From contig OX638135.1 of the NCBI GenBank assembly GCA_951804985.1, positions 13,109,735-13,173,734 on the forward strand: a DNA stretch of 64,000 nucleotides, given 5' to 3'. This stretch comes from Dryomyza anilis (lineage: Eukaryota; Arthropoda; Insecta; Diptera; Dryomyzidae). Numbering within the stretch: the first letter of the stretch is position 1; the number at the start of each line of letters is the position of its first letter. Positions 1-10,087 of this stretch are shown here, piece after piece. Below the pieces are notes generated by a model, which saw only the letters and a list, made by a program, of their open reading frames with translations, did not search any database and was not told the DNA's origin. A program made the translations under genes and the position numbers.

Positions 1-463
1 CGACGGATCTTCTTTCACCAGCGACATTAAAATATACAAATGTATCTCTGACTGCTGATTATGAACATTATTTCCGATATTCTTCTTGGATTTGCAGTCC
101 TTTTTGAAATGACCATAACCTCCGCACCCAAAGTACTTTAACTTCTTCTTTTCATGCTTTGCTTTCAAAACTCTATCTTTGTCCGCAAAATTATCGTCGC
201 CTCGACGTCTGTTATATTCTTGAACAAGTTTCTCCTTTACGAATTCCAAAGATATCTCGCTCTCTGCTCGAACTTCTAAAGCTGTCACCAAAGTATTGTA
301 CTCATCTGGAAGACTTACAAGCAATATCGCCACAACCATATGAACTTTCATCTCTTCTTCAAGTCCACTAAGTTAATCAACCAAAGACAACACATTGTTC
401 AAATGCGCATCCATCTTCTGCAATTCTAACTTAATTTGGAATAGCTTCTTAAATAACTGAATC
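1..463 (-). pseudogene. Ty1/Copia-like gag, C-terminal half (broken)
   Basis: On the minus strand the translation reads as the second half of a Copia-type Gag: a segment like KMDAHLNNVLSLVD, then LSGLEEEMKVHMVVAILLVS, LPDEYNTLVTALE and SLEFVKEKLVQEY, which are typical of the UBN2/gag-polypeptide region. A nucleocapsid zinc knuckle follows at about 94-138 (FGCGGYGHFKKDC). Gag forms the RNA-packaging particle of the retrotransposon. The first zinc-binding Cys is replaced by Tyr, and there is an in-frame stop after SLVD, so this copy cannot work. The other half lies at 1550-1890, separated by an inserted DNA element. The frame runs off the left edge of the window, where protease and integrase would follow. 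Assignment to Copia is from motif order only. Confidence 0.75.
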
Positions 464-1549
464 ATCCCAGTATACCACGACTCGGAGCCTCCAGTTTATC
501 GAACAATTCTCGAAGTGGCTTTGAGAAAAAAATCGATCTCGTTATTATATCGAAACTAATTTTTAATGATTTTTGTATTCAATTGTTTAGAAGTTTTCTG
601 AAATGTCTACGAGAAAAAACATTGATCTCGTTGTTACATCGAAACTAATTTTTAAATATGTTCGCATTCAGTTGTACCTCCTTTAAGGTACATGACTGCT
701 TTCGTCTGCTGGATCCGAACAGTTGGAATACCCTTTTGCGTTCAAGTAATGTCAGTGACCGCAAGCATTGGGTCAAATTCATTATTATAAAAGCAACGAT
801 TTTCGTTTCTTTGTTAATATATGTTAGTACTCATGATTGCGACTCGTTTCCGATTTTAAAAATAAGTTCACCAGGTGTCCAGTGACCTTTTCTTTATGGC
901 TGTATTTACTTTTGTTTAAAATAAATAGAGTGGACTTTATTTTTTTATATTTTTATGTTAATTTCACTTTATTTCATTAAAAATAAATGTATGAAAATAG
1001 TGAGCTTTGAATTTTCATTTTTTATTTATTTTTGTTTTTGATGTCAGAAAAATGTTCGTAAACTCATTTTCGAAAACTATTTGGTTTGAATTGAAATTGA
1101 ATATGAAAATAATATACGAGAAAGTAAGGAGCAACTGACTGAAAATAAAATGCAATGGAAGTTACGAAATTAAATTCAATAGAACAAAAAAAATATATTA
1201 ATGCGATGGTGCCGACCATGATGCGAAGGACATAATAAATAAATAGAGAAAATATAGAGATAGAGAGGTAAAGAAATTTCTTTTTGATTTTTTCAATTTT
1301 TTTATTGTCATTGCAGATGACATATATAGATGACACATTTATTTAAACCAATCAGTCGTCAAGAGCTTCTAGAAAGGTTCGATTCTGAAATAATTCTCGT
1401 AACGAGAAACCGTCATTATCTCGGTTCTATATCGCCTGACCGCTTTGGTAGGAATTTTCCTATATTATCATTGCGAGAAATGGCTTCGATATCGGAAAAA
1501 TTCTTAGACATTTTCGTTGCGATATCGAAACAGTTTGGTATACTGGGAT
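464..1549. mobile_element. 1.09-kb inverted-repeat DNA element inserted in Copia gag
   Basis: The two ends are perfect 14-bp inverted repeats, ATCCCAGTATACCA at 464-477 and its reverse complement at 1536-1549. The element sits exactly where the Copia gag reading is interrupted. No clear target duplication is visible; CTGAAT occurs close to both ends but is offset. Inside, a block of about 64 bp near 521-584 is repeated near 612-675 (GAGAAAAAA...TCGATCTCG...ATCGAAACTAATTTTTAA). No transposase reading frame is seen; short frames inside are AT-rich and unrecognised. It is a non-autonomous element of undetermined superfamily. Confidence 0.6.
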
Positions 1550-1890
1550 ATTGCTGAATGATGACTTCTTATGCTGGTTCTTCAGAGCATCCCAATACTG
1601 CTTGCGTAACGTACTTTCTTGATGTGAATCAATTGATTATCATCACCCAACAGCCCTATTTTTGCGTTAACTTTTCCATCTTTCGCCAACCAATCTTCCT
1701 TTGTTCCGACCACTTCAGCATGTACCACGTCATCCCAAGGCCCTTCATAACCAACAGCAACTCCAACTTATATTTCCAAGTCTGATAGTTTTAGTTGTTC
1801 AGCTTTTCAATCGATGATTTCAAATCTTATAAAATATCGGCAAATTTTTTCAAAAATTCTATTTCGTCTGCGCTTCACTATCAGGTGTGC
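1550..1890 (-). pseudogene. Ty1/Copia-like gag, N-terminal half (broken)
   Basis: Reading the minus strand from the primer site at 1891-1907 gives NYQTWKYKLELLLVMKGL, then a segment with KDGKVNAKIGLL and, after frame changes, KQYWDALKNQHKKSSFSN. These match the N-terminal layout of Copia Gag: the W-K/R-x-L-L start, the KDAKAKxxIxLxL-type block and the AKExWDxLxxxY-type block. Several frameshifts are present. The reading then breaks at the inverted-repeat element ending at 1549 and resumes at 463. Translation would have begun about 80-110 bases after the primer site, but no clean start codon survives. Together with 1-463 this is one Copia gag, now dead. Confidence 0.65.
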
Positions 1891-1908
1891 CTGGGCCCAT
1901 AACATGTT
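1889..1908 (-). promoter_or_regulatory. Copia-type primer-binding site (initiator tRNA-Met half-molecule)
   Basis: The minus strand reads TGTTATGGGCCCAG next to CACAACA, which would be the 3' end of a 5' LTR. TTATGGGCCCAG is complementary to the anticodon region of initiator tRNA-Met, the internal site used for priming by Drosophila copia rather than the tRNA 3' end. It lies just upstream of the gag remnant in the right orientation. The LTR itself should extend to the right from about 1905; its outer end cannot be fixed because the other LTR is outside the window. Confidence 0.6.
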
Positions 1909-3106
1909 GTGATTATGAATTGAAAGTGAAATAATAAATCGACAAATTTTATGAAGAGAAAAAACGTATTTTATTAATTAACAGATTTTATAGAAGTGAA
2001 CAAACTAAATTTTGATACTCAACAAAAGTTACAGTAAATATTGAATACATTTGTAGCGCCGATTCCGAAATGACATTAGTTTTGCCAAATTGGCTCTACT
2101 TTTTAAGATATAGCAAATTTTTTAATTTCACATTATTTTGGTCTTTTATTTTTAAAATTAAAATAAAAGAAAGGTATGAAATTACATTTCGATATTAGAT
2201 ATTGAAAACCTTGCGCCACAAAACAAAAATTTGCTTTTATGCGTGAAAAAATTTGTTTGCGAGAAATGAGTTCAAAACGTATTACATAATAGACAAAAAT
2301 ATGAAAAATAATTTTTATGCCAAGTTATGTAGCGCTATGTATCCTTTTTAAATCACCATTTAAGAAAATAAATTAAGACTTTTATTTAAATTTTCTGATT
2401 TTGTAAATTTTGAAGATTTTAATTTATCAAGGAAAAAAAAATGTTTTTATTTAATATTATATTTATAACTTTTTAACCAAGATTCCCGGGATTAGTCCCG
2501 GAATTCAAAAAAATTATAACAAAGGCATAAAATAACCATATCTATGTTTGAATAATAAACAATTATAATCATTATGGCTCAAACAAAACTTAAATATTCA
2601 AATGCATCAGTTTTCAGGTTAGGTATCCAAATTTACATGGTATCCAGAATACAAAATCCGCGATATATAAACCCCAGTTGATCATCAAACAATTTTTAAT
2701 ACTTTTTATTGAAAAATTATTTTTTAGTACAAATATAAAAAAATTTAATTTTGAATGAACTATCAAATTTTAATTGGGATATTGGTTTTTTGTGGAAAAC
2801 AACATTTTATAAAAAATTATAATAAAAAAAAAAAAGTTTATAGTGGACTTATTTTTTTAAAGTTATATGTGATTTTTAATTAATAACAATTTTAAAAATT
2901 AACTCAATTTAGGAACGTGGATTTTTTTATGTAAATTCAATCGTTTGAGTGGATTTTATACTGTTAGTTTAATCGAATTCAGATTTTGTAAAAAGATTTA
3001 TTCTCGGTCAAATGGATTTTATATGATTGAAATTTGTAGTACGCACAATTTCATTGTAATGAATGTGAACAATAGTCAAAAGTGTTAGTTTTAGACCCAA
3101 ATGCAA
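1909..3106. other. AT-rich stretch, probably starting with the Copia 5' LTR
   Basis: The first few hundred bases should be the 5' LTR of the Copia remnant; a possible outer end is near 2220 where the minus strand would begin TGTGGCGC, but no second LTR is present to confirm it. A short palindromic TCCCGGGATTAGTCCCGGA motif near 2483-2502 resembles subterminal motifs near 9535 and 9598. Nothing else is recognisable in this very AT-rich DNA. Confidence 0.3.
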
Positions 3107-3374
3107 CTAGTTGGGAAGGTTAGATCACATGGGAAATTTTAAATGCTTGTTTTTTTTTTTGGTGTTATTGTGATAATTAGGATTATCAAAATTATAGTCG
3201 GTCTAAGCCGACTATAAATACCCTACACATATGTGTGGTTACCATTCAAAGTGGTATATAAGTCACCAGGGAATACGAATCCTGAAAATAACTACTAACT
3301 TTCAATCGCTAAAGAATTTCCTTTCATTTGATACCCATGTTTACAAATGGGTAAGTGTACCGAATTTCGATTTT
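3107..3374 (+). repeat. Dispersed repeat D, copy 1, first part
   Basis: Family D is about 700 bp. In its forward sense it begins CCAGTTGGGAAGGTTAGATC, carries a subterminal palindrome TATAGTCGG...CCGACTATA and ends ACTCTTAGTGTAGGGTATAAAAA. It has a GACAGACGGACA-rich stretch before CATCGCTAAATCGACTC and a core CATGCTGATCAAGAATATATA. This copy starts at the family's 5' end and stops in the T-run after CGAATTTCGA. It resumes at 4101, so a second D copy has inserted here. It encodes nothing recognisable; the transposition class of the family is unknown to me. Confidence 0.8.
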
Positions 3375-3537
3375 TATACCCTACACTAAGAGTGAAAGGG
3401 TATATTCAGTTTAGTATGCCGTTTGTAACACCCAGAAGGAAGCATCTCCGGTATGGAAAAGTATATATATTCTTGATCAGCATGACCTCCTGATTTAGCG
3501 ATGTCAGTCTGTCCGTCTGTCTGTCCGTCTGTCCGTC

Positions 3538-3572
<35 letters not shown>

Positions 3573-4100
3573 TGAAATCCCTTCTACTTTTAAAATTGAA
3601 GAGCTAGATAAATGAAACTTATAACTTAGATTACTAATATACCTACGCTGTATGTGCGAGATCGGTCCATTGTGACCTATGATCCGACCACTTATGTTCA
3701 AATACCTCATATAAAATGTACATATAAAGATCAATTTTTATGTATACGTGCTTAGGTAAACTTTTTTGGTCAAATATATATTGACATCATGCTCAAATAC
3801 ATGATAATAATATTTTCTGGCGAAAAGACTTGTGGTTCACAAAAAAAAATCGAAATTCGGTACACCTACCCATTTGTAAATATGGGTATCAAATGAATGG
3901 AAATTCTTCAGCGATTGAATGTTCGTAGTTATTTTCAGGATTCGTATACCCTGGTGACCTATATATCACTTTGAATGGTAACCACACATATGTGTAGGGT
4001 ATTTATAGTCGGCTTAGACCGACTATAATTTTGATAATCCTAACTATCATAATTACACCTACTTTAAAATTTCCCATGTGATCTAACCTTCCCAACTGTT
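3375..4100 (-). repeat. Dispersed repeat D, copy 2, near full length, nested in copy 1
   Basis: Reads in reverse from TATACCCTACACTAAGAGTG through a run of GTCTGTCCG/GTCTGTCTG repeats (about 3505-3570) to CCCATGTGATCTAACCTTCCCAACT. It is almost complete and is inserted into the T-run of a forward copy, whose halves flank it. The 76-codon frame on the minus strand through the CAGA/CGGA repeats is a by-product of the microsatellite, not a gene. Confidence 0.8.
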
Positions 4101-4514
4101 TTTTTTTTGGGAACCACAAGTCGTTCCGCGAGAAAAAATTATTTCCATGTTTTTGAGCATCACCAAAAAAAGTGTACATAAGCACTTATACAGTAAAACT
4201 GAACTGTAGATGTAAATTATATATGATTTTTTTGAATATAAATGGTCAGATCACAGATCACAATTCACCGATATGCCTAACTGCGTAGGTATATAAGTAA
4301 TCTAAATTATGAGTTTCATTTATCTAACTCTTCAATTGTTTAAGTAGTAGTGATTTCAACAGACAAACAGGCGGACATCGCTAAATCGACTCAGGAGGTC
4401 ATGCGGATCAAGAATATATATACTTTTCCATACCATAGATGCTTCCTTCTGGGTGTTACAAACGGCGTACCAAATTGAATATACCCTTTCACTCTTAGTG
4501 TAGGGTATAAAAAT
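4101..4514 (+). repeat. Dispersed repeat D, copy 1, second part
   Basis: Continues copy 1 from the T-run and GGAACCACAAGTCG to the family 3' end TCTTAGTGTAGGGTATAAAAA. The CAGA-type stretch is short here, about 4361-4377, compared with the nested copy. Divergence from copy 2 is evident by eye, so copy 1 is the older layer. Confidence 0.8.
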
Positions 4515-5544
4515 GTTAGGGTTTATATTATATTTATTTATGTATTTTGTTATTAATAAAGGTTATAAAGGTTACAATCAGAGACAACGGTTCCAGTTTT
4601 ATCGCTATTCGAAACCCGGATTTCATTCGCCAGCATAGTTGATAGTAAATCTTTCGACTGTCTTCAAAATAAAAATTAGTTTAATATAAGCCCGTCATGA
4701 TATTATTATTATTTACTATTTATAAGTACTTTCTCTATTTCGAATCGAAAGATTACACTGTTCGGCTCAAAATTCTCCCTGTTTTCATTCATATCATTTA
4801 ATGTGCTGATTAATGTGCTGATTCCAATTGTTAGTTTTTTCCCTATACGTAATGTTTTTAAGAAAAACACATTTTATATTTTTTTCACTGCATTTTACAA
4901 ACAAAATTTTATATGAAAAGACTAGACAGCTATTGATTTAAAATTAATACGGTTATAGCCCAGGAATAAATCAAGGAATGTTATGGCACTAAGTTCAATT
5001 GAATATCGTTTATGGTTTGGTTAAAATAATCTGTTAAATTCGAATATTTTTAAAAATAAGGGCAATTTATAAAATAATCGGAAAAGAATATTTAGTAAAA
5101 AATAAATGTTATATTTTAAATCATTGGTAATACTAGAGATAATACCTATTTCAACCATGGTATTGCTTTTTCTGGGTCCTTACTACTTTTTCAGTTATAT
5201 GCATTTAAAAAACTTAACTGTGAATTAAAATTTGTCTTTTAAATTAAGATAATGAAGATATATTTAATAACATATTTCTATAGAATTTTTATTCTGGAGA
5301 TATTGCAACAGAATATATTGATGATGTGAATGAAATATATGGTTGATGCACTATTATAAGATTTAAATTATGTTATTTAAAAAGAACGATTGAAATATCG
5401 ATTGAAATTAATTTATATTTTAATGTAATAGTACACAAAGTACCAAAACAGTGCACATATTATAAAACATTAAAAACTGTATGTTTACAAACCCTAGTAC
5501 TTTATAATTGTTATCATATATTTAGAATTAACAGTAAAATACTG
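4515..5544. other. AT-rich DNA with one arm of a distant inverted pair
   Basis: No gene is visible. About 4755-4925 (ACTGTTCGGCTCAAAATTCTC...TTCACTGCATTTTA) is a diverged reverse complement of about 9130-9330. The two arms flank the Helitron and a D copy. Otherwise the stretch is featureless AT-rich sequence. Confidence 0.4.
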
Positions 5545-5585
5545 CTATATATATATATATATATATATCCTATTAATATAATAAA

Positions 5586-5675
5586 TCTGTTTGTTCGTTT
5601 GTACGTTTGTACGTTTGTACGTTTGTACGTTTGTACGTTTGTACGTTTGTACGTTTGTCCGTTTGTACGTTTGTA
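5586..5675 (+). repeat. 8-bp tandem repeat GTTTGTAC inside the Helitron
   Basis: About eleven units of GTTTGTAC, with single variants such as GTTTGTCC, directly after the element's 5' terminus. The repeat matches the GTTTGT motif that normally follows the 5' end of this element type and looks like local expansion of it. Confidence 0.85.
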
Positions 5676-6514
5676 CGTTTGTTCCGCTTCTCCGTCTAAA
5701 CGGCTGATCCGATTTCCTTGAAATTTTTACCACAGATGCGGTATGGTCTGGAAGGAATGATAGGCTATATATGGGCGGAATTGGACAAAGAGGCGTGGCA
5801 CCTCCCATACAACCTAAACATTCAATACGATATAACTCGGCACTTTCACCAGCTACGAACATGAAACAAAAAACTCAAATACACAAAAAAATTTAAAAAC
5901 AAAAAAACAAAAGCACAAAACAAAACAAAATCAAAAATACAAAAGCAAAAGCAATCACGTTTGTTCCGCTTCTCCGTCTAAACGGCTGATCCGATTTTCT
6001 TGAAATTTTTACCACAGATGCGGTATGGTCTGGAAGGAATGATAGGCTATATATGGGCGGGATTGGACAAAGAGGCGTGGCACCTCCCATACAACCTAAA
6101 CTTTCAATACGATATAACTCGGCACTTTCACCAGCTACGAACATGAAACAAAAAACTCAAATACACAAAAATAATTAAAAACAAAAAACCAAAAGCACAA
6201 AACAAAACAAAAGCAAAAATACAAAAACAAAAGCAATCACGTTTGTTCCGCTTCTCCGTCTAAACGGCTGATCCGATTGTCTTGAAATTTTTACCACAGA
6301 TGCGGTATGGTCTGGAAGGAATGATAGGCTATATATGGGCGGGATTCGGCAAAGAGGCGTGGCACCTCCCATGCAACCTAAACACGATATAACTCGGCAC
6401 TTTCACCAGCAACGAACATGAAACAAATAACTCAAATACGAAAAAAAAATAAAAACAAAAAAGCAAAAGCACAACACAAAACAAAAGCAAAAATACAAAA
6501 ACAAAACCAATCAC
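5676..6514 (+). repeat. Three tandem copies of a 282-bp unit inside the Helitron
   Basis: Units run 5676-5957, 5958-6239 and 6240-6514. Each starts CGTTTGTTCCGCTTCTCCGT, contains CACAGATGCGGTATGGTCTG and GGCGTGGCACCTCCCAT, and ends in an A-rich AAAACAAAAGCA stretch. They are nearly identical, so the duplication is recent relative to the neighbourhood. Minus-strand frames of 65-105 codons through the units repeat with them (GCMGGATPLC...). They lack any known domain and I do not call them genes. Confidence 0.9.
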
Positions 6515-6569
6515 ATAAAACCACAATCCAAACTAAATGAAAAACAAAAAAAGGAAAGAAAAAGAAAAA

Positions 6570-7718
6570 CAAACTCACCACACTAAAACTAACCAAACTA
6601 AAACTCACCACACTAAAATTCACCCTTAAATTAACCACACTAAAACCCACCACACTATAATTCACCACACTAAAACTCACCACACTAAAATTCACCACAC
6701 TAAAACTCACCACACTAAAACTCACCACACTAAAACTCACCACTTAAAAACTCACCACACTAAAACTCACCACACTAAAACTCACCACACAAAAACTCAC
6801 CACACTAAAACTCACCACACTAAAACTCACCACACTAAAACTCACCACACTTAAACTCACCACACTAAAACCCACCACACTAAAATTTCACCACACTAAA
6901 ACTCACCACACAAAAATTCACCACACTAAAACTCACCACACTAAAATTTCTCCACATTAAAACTCATCACACTAAAACTCACCACACTAAAACTCACTAT
7001 ACCCAAAAGTCGCCACACTCAAACTCACCGCACTAAAATTCACAACACTAAAACTCACCACATTTAAACTCACCATACCAAAACTCACCACACTAAAACT
7101 TACCACACTAAAACTCACCACAATTAAACTCACCACACTAAAACTCACCACACAAAAATTCAACACACTAAAATTGAACACACTAAAACTCACCACACTA
7201 AAATTTCACCACACTAAAACTCACCACACTAAAACTCACTACACTAAAATTTCACCACATTAAAATTCACCACTTTTAAACTCACCACATTAAAACTCAC
7301 CACACTCAAATTTCGATACACTAAAACTTACCACACTAAAACTCACCGCACTAAAATTCACCACACTAAAACCCACCGCACTATAATTAACCACACTAAA
7401 ACTCACCACCCTAAAATTCACTACACTAAAACTCACCACAATAAAATTCATCACATTAAAATTCATCACACTAAAACTCACCACAATAAAATTCACCACA
7501 CTAAAACCCACCACACTATAATTGACCACACTAAAACTGACCACACTTAAAAACACCACACTTAAACTCACCACACTCAAATTCACCACACTAAAACTCA
7601 CCACACTAAAACTCACCAAACCAAAACTAACCACAATTAAACTCACCACTCCAAAATTCACCACATCTAAACTCACTACACCGAAACTTACTACATTAAA
7701 ACCCACCACTCTAAAACT
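6570..7718 (+). repeat. 15-bp minisatellite array (CACCACACTAAAACT)n
   Basis: About 75 diverged copies of a 15-bp unit, consensus CACCACACTAAAACT, with variants such as CACCACACTAAAATT and CACCACAATTAAACT. Because the unit is a multiple of three, long frames result: the minus strand reads repeated VVSFS/VVNFS and the plus strand LTTLK/TTLKL. Frame-breaking units and indels divide it into several frames. No start context, signal or partner domain is seen, so it is treated as a minisatellite and not a protein. Confidence 0.9.
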
Positions 7719-7930
7719 TCTACTGGGAAAAACTCTACGGGGAAGAATTCTACAGGAAAGAATTCCACCGGGAACAATTCTACCGGGATGAATTCTACGT
7801 TGAGAATTCTACGGGAAAGCGTTCTATGTGGATTTTACGGGAAGATTTCTACTGAGAATAATTCTGCGGAGAAGCGCAGTCTGAGAAAAAATTGTCTTTG
7901 AGAAAAGTTGTTTTGGCGGAGAATTATTTG
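7719..7930 (+). repeat. Degenerate GAATTCTACGGGGAA-type repeats in the Helitron 3' part
   Basis: After the 15-bp array come about eight loosely repeated blocks with spacing near 17-20 bp, such as ACTCTACGGGGAAGAATTCTAC, where GAATTCTAC and CGGGAA recur. Units diverge quickly toward 7900. No coding content is recognised. Confidence 0.6.
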
Positions 7931-8083
7931 GTTACCACATTTATAAAACGAATAAAAAAATTTCAACAGCTAAGCACGGGCCCCTCATATCAATAATAAA
8001 AAAATGTTTTTTATATTAATAAAATCGCTCCATATCTTTGAATTCAGAAAATCTTGGCACGAGTCGTGCACGGGTCCAGCTAG

Positions 8084-8100
8084 TATATATATATATATAT

Positions 8101-8141
<41 letters not shown>
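8084..8141. repeat. TA dinucleotide repeat at the Helitron right flank
   Basis: Simple TA repeat with one AGA interruption near 8101. A matching TA run at 5545-5567 flanks the left end; the two are likely one target microsatellite split by the Helitron. Confidence 0.9.
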
Positions 8142-8146
<5 letters not shown>

Positions 8147-8347
8147 AAAAGTGATTTCTTTTTTCATACAGTTGAAATCAATAAAAAATTTATTTATCTC
8201 AATAATCAAAAAGGCACCGAAAAGTAAAACCATTGTCGAAATGAGTAGAATCTATAGTAATTTTAATATTTTAAAATAAAAATAAAATATGTTTTTTTTT
8301 TAAATATGATTTTCCGGTGATATCACAAATTCCTTTTTTTTTCTCAA

Positions 8348-9053
8348 TTTTTATACCCTGCACTAAGAGTGAAAGGGTATATTCAGTTTGGTTCGCCGTT
8401 TGTAATACCTAGAAGGAAGTATCTCCGGTATGGAAAAGTATATATATTCTTAATCAGCATGATCTACTGAGTCGATTTAGCGATGTCCGTCTGTCTGTCC
8501 CTCTGTCTGTCTGTTGAAATCACGATTACAGAAAAAGAGTAGAAGAGCTAGAGCAATGATACTTTAGATTTAGATTACTTATATATCTAAGCTGTCTGAA
8601 CAAGAAAATTGGCTGAGAACTATTGTGACCTGAGAACCGACCACTTATGTTCAAAGACCTCATATAAAATGTATATCTACAAATCAATTTTACTGTATAC
8701 GTGCTTAGGTAAACTTTTTTTGGTAAAATATATATTGACTCATGCTCAATTACATGAAAATAATGGTTTCCGGCGAAACGACTTGTGGTTCAGCAAAAAA
8801 AAATCGAAATTTGGTACACCTACCAATTTGTAAATATGGGTATCAAATGAATGGAAATACTTCAGCGATTGAAAGTTTGTAGTTATTTTCGGGATTCGTA
8901 TATCCTGGTGATCTATATACCACTTTTAATGGTAACCATACATATGTGAAGGGTTTTTATAGTCGGCTTAGACCGACTATAATTTTGATAATCCTAACTA
9001 TCCTAATAACACCAACTTTAAAATTTCCCATGTGATCTAACCTACCCAACTGG
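8348..9053 (-). repeat. Dispersed repeat D, copy 3, near full length
   Basis: Reverse orientation, from TTTATACCCTGCACTAAGAG to CCATGTGATCTAACCTACCCAACTGG. The GTCTGTCTGTCC tract is short (about 8488-8512). This copy belongs to a subtype shared with 21275-21947, with GAAATCACGATTACAGAAAAAG in place of GAAATCCCTACTACTTTTAA. Confidence 0.8.
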
Positions 9054-9938
9054 TTAAACTTTAACCGGTTATTGCAACCAAACCTTAAACGACATTCAAG
9101 TTGACTTGTTCATGTACAATAACTATTTTAATTTTCAGTCTTTTTATAAAAAAAAGTTGTTTTTTAATGCAGTGAAAAATGCAAAAATAATAAATTGTAT
9201 TTTTCTCCAAAACATTACGTATAGGGAAAAACTAAAAATGCAGTTCGAATCAGCCCATTAAAATTAGGTAGAAATGATATGAATAAAGACAGAGAAGAAC
9301 AAAAGTGATAATTTTGCCGAACAGTGTTATTAGTCTAAAGTTACGTAATTTTTAACAATTGTGAATTTGTTAAAAGTCAAAAGCATTCATTATTATTGAC
9401 GTCAGTGTTTTAAGATTTTAGTCTATTAAATGTTAGATTTACTTTTTCACGAAATGTGTATAAAAACATTGAAAGACTTTTAAATAAACTATTAAAAATT
9501 GATCTACTAGCGTTTTTTTGTAATCCCGAAAATCCCGGGATTTAACGATGATCCCCGGATGAGTTTTTAGGGACTGATTTGACTCAAATCTTGGGATCCC
9601 GGGATTGACATCCCTAATTGAGACACATCCAAAGTATTGTACGAAATAAGTAAAAATATTCAATATTCGTAAGTTTGATCAATATTTTATTCCAAAAAGT
9701 TAATATCTTTTTATTTTTTTGAGAACTTTATATTTTTTGCACCCTACGTAAATTTTCTCAAAAAGCATTACTAAAAAATAAAATTTTATTTATTGAATAA
9801 AAATAAATTGTCACAAGAAATTAACATTAAATTAACAAATACAAAATAAAAATAGTTTACTATATCACAATTAAGTAAAAAAAGTCGAGTTTTAAAAACT
9901 CAAATTAAAAAATCACTACGTTATTTTAGTAATTATAA
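9054..9938. other. AT-rich DNA with a distant inverted arm and one hAT-like end
   Basis: About 9130-9330 is the reverse complement, diverged, of 4755-4925. At 9530-9616 a block with AATCCCGGGAT, GATCCCCGG and GATCCCGGGATTGACATCCCTA looks like the right end of an hAT-like element (terminal CATCCCTA); no matching left end is found. No genes seen. Confidence 0.4.
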
Positions 9939-10087
9939 CACCGTACGACAAAATTCCCAAGGGTAAATCCTATATATTCTTAAAGTACGCCAAAAAATAA
10001 AATACACGTGTTTCCCCGTTTTTCTAGATCAATTCGTTAAAGGGTTTTTTTGCATTTGTAATATTCGATGCATTTCATAGCTGAGAC

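Larger units (their letters stand above)
5568..8083 (+). mobile_element. Helitron-like element (non-autonomous)
   Basis: The left end starts TCCTATTAATATAATAAATC and leads into GTTTGT repeats and a CGGCTGATCCGATTTCCTTG block. That is the layout I recall for insect Helitron 5' ends (TC start, TAATATTATAAA, then GTCTG/GTTTG and ACCGATTT). The right end is GGTCCAGCTAG followed by T, with a short hairpin GCACGAGTCGTGC at 8057-8069, ten bases before the terminal CTAG. Helitrons insert between A and T without target duplication; here both flanks are TA repeats, 5545-5567 and 8084-8141, as expected. There are no Rep/helicase frames. The interior is three tandem 282-bp units followed by a 15-bp repeat array. 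Replication would be by rolling circle using enzymes from elsewhere. Confidence 0.7.

Noticed and set aside
3504..3734. Frames through CAGA/CGGA tracts (DRQTDRQTD proteins), also at 21980-22309 and 34334-34561
   Set aside because: They lie inside D repeats, shift with microsatellite length and have no counterpart outside the tract.
6432..7709. Proteins made of VVSFS repeats
   Set aside because: They follow directly from a stop-free 15-bp minisatellite, occur on both strands, and lack start context or any other domain.
9598..9624. Complete hAT element ending CATCCCTA
   Set aside because: No left end with TAGGGATG and no copy of the flanking ATTGAGAC upstream was found.
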